Below are positions 1-4,646 of a stretch of 5,897 nucleotides of DNA, one piece after another. The stretch covers positions 1-5,897 of the forward strand of contig JAJZOC010000023.1 of the NCBI GenBank assembly GCA_021852095.1, given 5' to 3'. The notes below the pieces were generated by a model. The model made no database searches and was not told the origin of the DNA. It worked only from the letters and a program-made list of their open reading frames with translations. This DNA comes from a bacterium. Lineage in GTDB: Bacteria > Patescibacteriota > Microgenomatia > Levybacterales > UBA12049. The position numbers and the translations under genes were made by a program. Within the stretch, counting starts at the first letter, position 1. Every line of letters begins with the position of its first letter.

Positions 1-357
1 CGATTTTTTACCGATAGATTAGAACATTCATCTTTCTTTAAGATTTATATAGCTTTTGCTATTGCTATTTTTGTTCTGGCTATTTTTTCGAGTTTGTTAA
101 TGATCTCTACTGGCATAGAGGAAAAACAATCAGCCGAAGCACAAAATAAAAGAGTAGAAAAGCAAATTACATTTTGGCAGGGAGTTGTCAAGAAATATAC
201 TAATTATAGAGATGGGTATTTTGAGTTAAGCGTTTTGGAATATAGATTAAAAAATTTTACAAAGTCAGAATATTATCTTCAAAAAACCCTGTATTTGGAT
301 CCGGGATTTAAGGAAGGACTCAAGCTTCAGATTCTTCTTGACAATAGACGTTCTTAA
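1..357 (+). CDS. Membrane-anchored TPR protein, 5' partial
   Basis: The frame is open from base 1 to a TAA at 355-357, giving 118 residues with no start inside the window that makes sense. An internal TTG (94) or ATG (100) would cut off the hydrophobic segment, so I treat the gene as running in from outside. Visible residues 14-36 are a strongly hydrophobic helix (KIYIAFAIAIFVLAIFSSLL), a likely single membrane span. It is followed by a charged, possibly coiled stretch (38-58) and one tetratricopeptide-like helical pair at about 71-104, with the typical small/aromatic spacing and a closing LDPGF. TPRs bind proteins; the exact role is unknown. The product is probably anchored in the cytoplasmic membrane with the TPR at its C-terminus. 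The stop overlaps the rplY stop tail to tail by 4 bp. Substrate and partner cannot be inferred. Confidence 0.7.
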   Translation, partial: RFFTDRLEHSSFFKIYIAFAIAIFVLAIFSSLLMISTGIEEKQSAEAQNKRVEKQITFWQGVVKKYTNYRDGYFELSVLEYRLKNFTKSEYYLQKTLYLDPGFKEGLKLQILLDNRRS

Positions 358-1070
358 TTTTGGGGTTTTTCTTCTTTTATTTCTTTTTTATCTTCTTTTG
401 ATTGGGTTTCTGTTTCCTGCTTCGTTTCATCTCCTGTTGTTTCTGCGGGCGCCGCCTCTGTTTTTGCTGCCTCTGCCGCTTCTGCCTCTGCCGCCGCCTG
501 TTGTTCTGCCTCTTTACTAACCAATTCTGTGATTTTTATGACAACCTGGGAAGGATTTGTTAAAATAGAGACTGATTTTGAAACTTTAAGGTCACCAACT
601 GTTATTTGATCATTTACGGCCACTAAACCTTTTACGTCGACCTCTATTTTTTCAGGTAATTCCTCCGGCAGTGCTTCGACTTCAATTTCGGATAGTGTCT
701 GCATTAAAAGACCGATCTTTTCCGTTACTGCTTTTGCTTCACCGATGGCTTCAATGGGTACCATCGATTTTATTTTTTCTTTAAGATTTACCTGATAAAA
801 ATCCGCATGCAGAGGTTTTTTTGTAATAGGTTCAAATTGTACATTGTGTATTAAAACCGGCTTACTCTCTCCATCTAATTCTAAATCTATAAGTCCTGTT
901 TCTCCGGACCCTTTAAAAATTTCTTTAAATTCCTCATATTTTGTCTGAACAGCAAGAGACTTAATGTCTTTGCCATAAATGTTTCCAGGCAAAAATCCTT
1001 CCCCTCTTAGTTTTCTTACTGCTTTTCCTAGAATCTTTCTTTTTTCAACCTTAAGTTTTGCTCTTTGCAT
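354..1070 (-). CDS. rplY: 50S ribosomal protein L25, long CTC/TL5 form
   Basis: The 238-residue product binds 5S rRNA in the large ribosomal subunit. Residues 1-95 form the L25 domain, with the usual opening (basic strand, GKAVRKLRGEGFLPGNIYG, then HNVQFEPITKKPLHADFYQV). Residues 96-185 form the TL5/CTC C-terminal beta domain (VPIEAIGEAKAV, LSEIEVEALPEELPEKIEVDV). Both are diagnostic, so the call is firm. After residue 186 comes a tail of about 50 residues rich in Ala, Glu, Lys and Gln, probably disordered. It also creates a pyrimidine-biased, GC-richer patch on the top strand at about 440-515. The ATG at 1068-1070 is chosen because L25 similarity begins there and a good promoter ends ten bases upstream. 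No Shine-Dalgarno site precedes it. It is divergent from gap and convergent with the TPR gene. Confidence 0.95.
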   Translation of the reverse strand: MQRAKLKVEKRKILGKAVRKLRGEGFLPGNIYGKDIKSLAVQTKYEEFKEIFKGSGETGLIDLELDGESKPVLIHNVQFEPITKKPLHADFYQVNLKEKIKSMVPIEAIGEAKAVTEKIGLLMQTLSEIEVEALPEELPEKIEVDVKGLVAVNDQITVGDLKVSKSVSILTNPSQVVIKITELVSKEAEQQAAAEAEAAEAAKTEAAPAETTGDETKQETETQSKEDKKEIKEEKPQN

Positions 1071-1080
1071 AGTAAAAAAT

Positions 1081-1109
1081 ATTATACTTTAATTAGTTGC
1101 AAAGTGCAA
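1081..1109 (-). promoter_or_regulatory. Predicted sigma70-type promoter of rplY
   Basis: Reading the bottom strand, a TTGCAC -35 hexamer (1104-1109) is followed after exactly 17 bp by a perfect TATAAT -10 (1081-1086). Only ten bases separate the -10 from the rplY ATG at 1070. Initiation about seven bases past the -10 would give a leader of roughly 3-5 nt, too short for a Shine-Dalgarno site. Motif and spacing are read directly; promoter activity is inferred. Confidence 0.7.
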
Positions 1110-1122
1110 GAGAAAATCCCCC

Positions 1123-1151
1123 TTGCTTCATTTTTTTTTCTGGGTTATACT
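1123..1151 (+). promoter_or_regulatory. Predicted promoter of gap, giving a leaderless mRNA
   Basis: TTGCTT (1123-1128), a 17-bp spacer and TATACT (1146-1151) form a good sigma70-type promoter. Only six bases lie between the -10 and the gap ATG (1158), so the expected transcription start falls on or beside the A of the start codon. No ribosome-binding site is present upstream. It lies back to back with the rplY promoter, with 13 bp between the two -35 boxes. Confidence 0.65.
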
Positions 1152-1157
1152 TTATAT

Positions 1158-2213
1158 ATGGTAAGAGTTGCGATTAACGGCTATGGAAGGATAGGAAGAG
1201 TAGCACATAGGGTTATTTTGGAAAAACATAATTCCGAAATTGAGGTAGTGGCTATAAACGCCGGTTCCTCAACAGATATTAAAGGTTGGATGTATTTGCT
1301 AAAGTATGATACGTCGTATGGCCCACTTTCGTCTTCTATCATCCTGAACTCGTTTCAGGATCCAGATTCTGACATTCGTCAGAATGACAACGGGAAAATT
1401 GGTTCTTTGGTTATTGACGGTAAAGAAATTCCGGTTTTTTCAGAAAAAGATCCGAGTCTTTTGCCATGGAAGGATTTAAATGTTGATATAGTGATTGAAT
1501 CAACCGGACATTTCAGAACCGAGGAGAAGTTAAAGCTTCATCTTCAAGCGGGTGCTAAGAAAGTTGTTCTGTCTGCGCCTGCAAAAGGAGAAGGAATTTC
1601 AACCTATGTCTTATCGGTAAATGATGAAAATTATAAAGGGGAGGACATTATTAATAATGCCTCGTGCACAACAAACTGCATAGCTCCAGTTGCACGGATT
1701 ATGGTTGATAATTTTGGCGTGGAAAAGGCAATGATGACAACGGTTCACGGCTACACATCAGATCAAAAACTGCAGGATGGAGGACATAAAGATTATAGAA
1801 GGGCGCGTGCCGCTTCCCAAAATATAGTTCCCACTTCAACCGGCGCAACTATTGCCGCATCCCAGGTTATTCCTGAACTTATAGGCGTTTTTGATGGACT
1901 TTCGATTAGGGTGCCGGTGCCGGTTGGATCATTATCTGATTTTACTTTTCTTCTTAAGAAGAATACGACAGTAGAGGAGATAAATAATGTTTTTAAACAG
2001 GAAGCGGAAAACCCAAGATATAAAGGGATACTTGCTGTTACAGACGATCCTTTTGTTTCATCTGACATCATCGGTAATTCTCATTCAGCAATAGTTGATT
2101 TATCCCTAACGCAAGTAGTCGGAGGAAATTTAGCTAAGGTTATTGCATGGTATGACAATGAGTGGGGTTATGCAAATAGGTTGGTTGAAGAAGCGATAAT
2201 GGCGGGAAAATAA
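1158..2213 (+). CDS. gap: Glyceraldehyde-3-phosphate dehydrogenase with repeat-derived insertion
   Basis: This cytosolic glycolytic enzyme (351 residues) oxidises glyceraldehyde 3-phosphate to 1,3-bisphosphoglycerate. The Rossmann start VAINGYGRIGR fixes the N-terminus. The catalytic Cys170 sits in NASCTTNCIAP and His197 in TTVHGYTSDQ, with the canonical spacing of 27. HKDYRRARAA, the C-terminal catalytic-domain RVPVPVGS and WYDNEWGYANR are all present. A longer frame to an ATG at 1065 is rejected because its extra 31 codons overlap the promoter and lack family similarity. Two things are odd. Residues about 60-78 are an insertion encoded by a palindromic repeat, making the protein about 15-20 residues longer than usual. 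Also, the Asp that normally follows VxN and binds the adenosine ribose of NAD is Ala35 (INAGSS), and the usual Leu-Pro before HKD is Gly-Gly. Both changes favour NADP use, which is an inference. The gene is monocistronic or transcribed with the kinase gene downstream. Confidence 0.96.
   Translation: MVRVAINGYGRIGRVAHRVILEKHNSEIEVVAINAGSSTDIKGWMYLLKYDTSYGPLSSSIILNSFQDPDSDIRQNDNGKIGSLVIDGKEIPVFSEKDPSLLPWKDLNVDIVIESTGHFRTEEKLKLHLQAGAKKVVLSAPAKGEGISTYVLSVNDENYKGEDIINNASCTTNCIAPVARIMVDNFGVEKAMMTTVHGYTSDQKLQDGGHKDYRRARAASQNIVPTSTGATIAASQVIPELIGVFDGLSIRVPVPVGSLSDFTFLLKKNTTVEEINNVFKQEAENPRYKGILAVTDDPFVSSDIIGNSHSAIVDLSLTQVVGGNLAKVIAWYDNEWGYANRLVEEAIMAGK
1336..1390. repeat. Palindromic repeat inserted in frame inside gap
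   Basis: Two perfect hairpins lie side by side. Hairpin 1 is atcctgaa (1341-1348), a 5-nt loop, then ttcaggat (1354-1361). Hairpin 2 is attctgac (1366-1373), a 4-nt loop, then gtcagaat (1378-1385). The whole unit is also bounded by an imperfect inverted repeat, tcatcctga (1339-1347) against tcagaatga (1379-1387), matching at 8 of 9. It sits where GAPDHs normally have a short surface beta-hairpin, between the LLKYD..YG motif and the VIDGK strand, and is translated as ILNSFQDPDSDIRQND. From memory, this DNA pattern (catcctgaac..gtttcaggat..) resembles a small palindromic repeat dispersed in many bacterial genomes. No second copy lies in this window. Boundaries are approximate. Confidence 0.8.
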
Positions 2214-2219
2214 ATTTGA

Positions 2220-2277
2220 AATCAATTTTTAAATGATTTTTTTAAAAATTTAAACATTTAGTAATTAAAAATTGATT
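2220..2277. terminator. A/T dyad after gap, possible weak terminator
   Basis: A perfect 13-bp inverted repeat (2220-2232 with 2265-2277) starts seven bases after the gap stop. A smaller alternative stem, taaatg (2230-2235) with cattta (2255-2260), lies within it, along with runs of T. The stem is nearly all A/T, so it would be unstable as RNA. It could be a weak terminator of gap or simply low-complexity spacer. Nothing else in the 92-bp gap region looks functional. Confidence 0.3.
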
Positions 2278-2298
2278 AAAAATTTTAAATTAAAAATT
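2264..2298. repeat. Three direct copies of attaaaaatt
   Basis: The 10-mer attaaaaatt occurs at 2264-2273, 2275-2284 and 2289-2298, just before the kinase start codon. The copies are 11 and 14 bp apart. A poor promoter can be drawn over them (TTGATT at 2272-2277, 18 bp, ATTAAT at 2296-2301), but in sequence this A/T-rich it carries little weight. No Shine-Dalgarno site precedes the ATG at 2306. Confidence 0.4.
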
Positions 2299-2305
2299 AA
2301 TATTT

Positions 2306-2893
2306 ATGGATACTTCGATAGACATTCCAAATATTAGAATTATTACAGTTTCGGGTAGGATCGCTTCAGGGTCTACAACACTTGCTCATAAGTTAAGTCT
2401 TGTTCTCGGCTGGCGGCATATTGAAGGAGGAGAGGTTTTTTGGGAAGCTGTTAGAACAAAGCTCGGTCTTTCGGAAAAGGAAACAGACAAGAGACCCGAC
2501 GGAGAAGACGAAGATTTTGACTCATCTCTAAAAAGAATACTGCAAGACGGAAAACACATAATTCTTGAAACAAAGCTTGCAGGATTTAATGCTCAAGGCA
2601 TTGACGGAATATTTAAAATAGGGGTAGTTTGTGAGGACCAAAATGGAAACGATCAAACGGAAATAAGAATAGACAGGCTAGTAAATCGGGAAAAAATATC
2701 GGTCGAAAAAGCCAAAGAAGAGGTTTTAGAACGGGAAAATAATGATCTTGATAAATGGAGAAGATTATATGCCGCCGGCGATCAAAACTGGGTTTATTGG
2801 GACAAAAAATATTATGATTTGGTGATCAATACCTATTCCCACAATGAGGAAGAGACTTTAAGGATGGCACTTTCTCGTTTGGGAATAGATTAA
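2306..2893 (+). CDS. Type-2 (archaeal-like) cytidylate kinase family protein
   Basis: This 195-residue P-loop kinase of the type-2 cytidylate kinase group probably phosphorylates CMP or dCMP with ATP in the cytoplasm. The Walker A is SGRIASGSTTLA at residues 16-27. The usual P-loop Lys is Ser23, and the type-2 family typically has Thr there (GSGTT), so this is not evidence of inactivation. HIEGGEVFWEA (38-48) corresponds to the family's post-P-loop sAGEVFR segment. LETKLAG (87-93) matches the LE-R-LAG nucleotide-binding strand with Lys for Arg. The lid region REKISVEKAKEEVLEREN (128-145), the RRLY (152-155) and the final YYDLVINT (169-176) follow in the expected order. The start codon is the first ATG in frame. 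Substitution at the CMP-binding Arg means substrate preference is uncertain. It follows gap by 92 bp and its stop overlaps the IMPase-like gene's stop (shared TTAA). Confidence 0.8.
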   Translation: MDTSIDIPNIRIITVSGRIASGSTTLAHKLSLVLGWRHIEGGEVFWEAVRTKLGLSEKETDKRPDGEDEDFDSSLKRILQDGKHIILETKLAGFNAQGIDGIFKIGVVCEDQNGNDQTEIRIDRLVNREKISVEKAKEEVLERENNDLDKWRRLYAAGDQNWVYWDKKYYDLVINTYSHNEEETLRMALSRLGID

Positions 2894-3960
2894 GCGGCTT
2901 TTAATTTTGGAAAAATCTGCAAAAGTACATCGGCAACTGCCGGCATACGACTTAAGTAGTCATAGTATATTCCTTTTAGAAGTTCGAAATCTGCTGTCTC
3001 CCATTTTATTTTTGCCTGCATATAGTAACTTATGCTTTCTTTTATTAATTCCTTACTTCTTCCAGCGATAAGTAAAGGTGTCCGTTCATATTGTTTGTTC
3101 GGGTCAAATTTGTAGTCTTGATATTCGCCTGTTTGCAGATCAGCCTCTACTACTTTGCATCCGGCATTTAAGGCAAATAGATGAGCCGCATCTGTTTCGC
3201 CTCTTGGTTCTATGAACATAGGGTATAGGGCAATGGCTCCGGTGGCAAGATCAACATAGCTATGGGAGCCGCCTTTGCCGTGGCGGCTTCCGCCCAACAA
3301 CTCAGCGTCTTCCTTGAACTTTTCAAAGAGCATTTCGAATGGCTTTGCATATTTGGATTTTGCGTCATAGCTGGCTATTGCTACATGACCATCTTTTATA
3401 CTTGTAACCTCTCTTGGTTTAGGCATAGGTATCAGTTTTTTTAATTCGGGATGATAATAATAATTAGTGCCTTCTAGCGCGAGATACATTTCTCCTGTTG
3501 CTAAATTTACCGCGCCTGCCCTAATTGGTTTATTATTTGTATTATAAAGTTGAAATTGAGAATACGGAGGAGTCGGTAATTTTCTTCTATATTCATCAGA
3601 ATTTTCTATGGGATCCAGAACTAGTGTATGGCGCGGATTTTCTTTATTGCCGACTTCGTAATTATTGTGTTCGGATAATATGGATAAAGAAAATCCGTAT
3701 TTTTCTGATAATCTATCAGCGACTATTGAAATAAATTTTTCTGCTTTTTGATCGATTTCTATTTGAACATCTTCCGTTTTATCTCTCCCCGGGACAAATA
3801 TTTCGGTAGATTCTCGGCCAATACTATGTTTGACCCAATGGGTTAGCGGTGTAGCAGTAGTGATGAGTAAATCAATCGCAAAACTATTTAGATTACTAGA
3901 TATAGTTTCTCTATAAAATGCTTCTTGGGAAGTTTTCTGGATTTCAGCTACACTTGACAT
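2890..3960 (-). CDS. Divergent inositol-monophosphatase/FBPase-superfamily phosphatase
   Basis: The 356-residue product has the metal-binding framework of the Mg-dependent, Li-sensitive phosphatase superfamily (IMPase, FBPase, CysQ). Residues 67-77 (IEIDQKAEKFI) match the T-x-x-D-x-x-x-E-x-x-I helix. Glu97 (SEHN) fits the first metal ligand. LDPIENS at 115-121 is a variant of DPIDGT, with Asp116 kept, the second Asp as Glu119, the Gly as Asn120 and the Thr as Ser121. ETDAAHLFALNAGC at 255-268 is a variant of WDxAAxxxIxxxAGG, with Asp257 as the third ligand. Spacings resemble IMPase. The protein is longer than the typical 260-280 residues, with extra N- and C-terminal helices. A phosphomonoesterase role is likely, but the sugar, inositol or nucleotide substrate cannot be told. 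The start ATG at 3958-3960 follows a predicted promoter without a Shine-Dalgarno site. Confidence 0.75.
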   Translation of the reverse strand: MSSVAEIQKTSQEAFYRETISSNLNSFAIDLLITTATPLTHWVKHSIGRESTEIFVPGRDKTEDVQIEIDQKAEKFISIVADRLSEKYGFSLSILSEHNNYEVGNKENPRHTLVLDPIENSDEYRRKLPTPPYSQFQLYNTNNKPIRAGAVNLATGEMYLALEGTNYYYHPELKKLIPMPKPREVTSIKDGHVAIASYDAKSKYAKPFEMLFEKFKEDAELLGGSRHGKGGSHSYVDLATGAIALYPMFIEPRGETDAAHLFALNAGCKVVEADLQTGEYQDYKFDPNKQYERTPLLIAGRSKELIKESISYYMQAKIKWETADFELLKGIYYDYLSRMPAVADVLLQIFPKLKAA

Positions 3961-3983
3961 TATTTCAAAAAAGCAACAAACGT

Positions 3984-4012
3984 ACTATATCATACCTATT
4001 GTTATGTTACAA
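3984..4012 (-). promoter_or_regulatory. Predicted promoter of the IMPase-like gene
   Basis: On the bottom strand, TTGTAA (4007-4012) and TATAGT (3984-3989) are separated by 17 bp. The -10 lies 23 bases before the ATG at 3960, giving an expected leader of about 17 nt. That leader (ttgcttttttgaaata just before the ATG) has no Shine-Dalgarno sequence. It overlaps the predicted HD-gene promoter on the other strand across 3999-4012. Confidence 0.5.
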
Positions 4013-4027
4013 ATTTAGTGGTAAAGT
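3999..4027 (+). promoter_or_regulatory. Predicted promoter of the HD-domain gene
   Basis: TTGTTA (3999-4004), a 17-bp spacer and TAAAGT (4022-4027) match the consensus at four of six positions each. The -10 is ten bases from the ATG at 4038, as at rplY, so the leader would be only about 4 nt. It shares 14 bp with the divergent IMPase-like promoter, so the two probably compete for polymerase or are co-regulated. An alternative extended -10 (TGtTATGTT, 4000-4008) lacks a good -35. Confidence 0.4.
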
Positions 4028-4037
4028 AAGAGCGATT

Positions 4038-4646
4038 ATGACTTCTAAAAAAATTGATTATCTTGATTTTTTTAAAACAATTGGGAAGTCAAAAAGACTC
4101 TTAAGAACAGGTTGGGTTAGGGAAAAAATTAAAGATCCCGAGTCTGTTGCGGAGCATTCTTTTAGAGCAGGAGTTATCGCGATGGTTCTTTCCGATAAAC
4201 TTGGGAAGAATCTTAATAAGAAGAAGCTCATCAAAATGGCTTTGCTTGTCGGAATAGGAGAGCTTATAACAGGAGATATTGTCGTAGAGCGCGGAGAGCA
4301 TATTGATATTAAAAAAAGAGAGGAAATGGAGAGGCAGGAAAAGGAAGATGTAGGAAAAATATTTGCCAAAATAGGAGATAGCGAAAACTATAGCGCAGTG
4401 TATAAAGAAATGGTAGATAGAGTAACCTTGGAGTCCAGGGTATTTTGGCAATTAGATAGACTAGAAATGGCAATTCAAGCCTTAGAATATGAAGAGGAGC
4501 AGGATAAAAAACTAGATGAATTCTTTGTCAATGCAGATTTATATATACAGGAACCCTTGATAAGGGGAATTTTTAACGATATTATAAAGAGCAGGAGAAA
4601 AGAATACCAAGAAAGTTTGCGAAAAAAGCTGAAGGGCAAAGTATGA
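4038..4646 (+). CDS. HDDC2/YfbR-like HD-domain protein lacking the HD dyad
   Basis: This 202-residue protein aligns well with the HDDC2/YfbR 5'-deoxynucleotidase group: LLRTGWVREKIKDPESVAEHS (21-41), KMALLVGIGELITGDI (66-81) and WQLDRLEMAIQALEYE (137-152). In active members the second block reads ALVHDxAExIxGDI. Here the His and Asp of the HD dyad are Val71 and Gly72. The other positions are kept: His40, Glu75, Asp80 and Asp140. Losing two of four metal ligands suggests a catalytically impaired or repurposed protein. The ATG at 4038 is chosen over an in-frame ATG at 3918 because that extension overlaps the divergent gene and promoters and adds no family sequence. A basic C-terminal tail ends KKLKGKV. 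The TGA stop overlaps the next gene's ATG (ATGA), implying an operon with translational coupling and a shared function. Confidence 0.85.
   Translation: MTSKKIDYLDFFKTIGKSKRLLRTGWVREKIKDPESVAEHSFRAGVIAMVLSDKLGKNLNKKKLIKMALLVGIGELITGDIVVERGEHIDIKKREEMERQEKEDVGKIFAKIGDSENYSAVYKEMVDRVTLESRVFWQLDRLEMAIQALEYEEEQDKKLDEFFVNADLYIQEPLIRGIFNDIIKSRRKEYQESLRKKLKGKV
4631..4636 (+). promoter_or_regulatory. Shine-Dalgarno-like site before CBS-methyltransferase gene
   Basis: GAAGGG lies six bases before the ATG at 4643, inside the 3' end of the HD gene. It is the only plausible ribosome-binding site I see before any start in the window. It fits a gene internal to an operon, combined with ATGA stop-start coupling. 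Confidence 0.5.

Noticed and set aside
338..520. 60-codon top-strand frame rich in Leu and Pro
   Set aside because: It is the antisense shadow of the low-complexity L25 tail; its composition comes from the pyrimidine bias of that tract.
1065..1157. 31-codon upstream extension of the gap frame from an ATG at 1065
   Set aside because: It overlaps both divergent promoters, has no GAPDH similarity and would place the Rossmann start 31 residues inside the protein. The ATG at 1158 fits the family and the promoter.
1793..2071. 92-codon bottom-strand frame inside gap
   Set aside because: It is antisense to the conserved catalytic domain of GAPDH and has no start signal or family similarity.
3267..3288. 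7-bp stem agccgcc/ggcggct in the IMPase-like gene
   Set aside because: It reflects clustered glycine codons of the GGSRHGKGGSH loop; there is no T-run and no regulatory context.
3918..4037. 40-codon upstream extension of the HD frame from an ATG at 3918
   Set aside because: It runs antisense to the start of the IMPase-like gene and through the promoter region. Family similarity begins just after the ATG at 4038.
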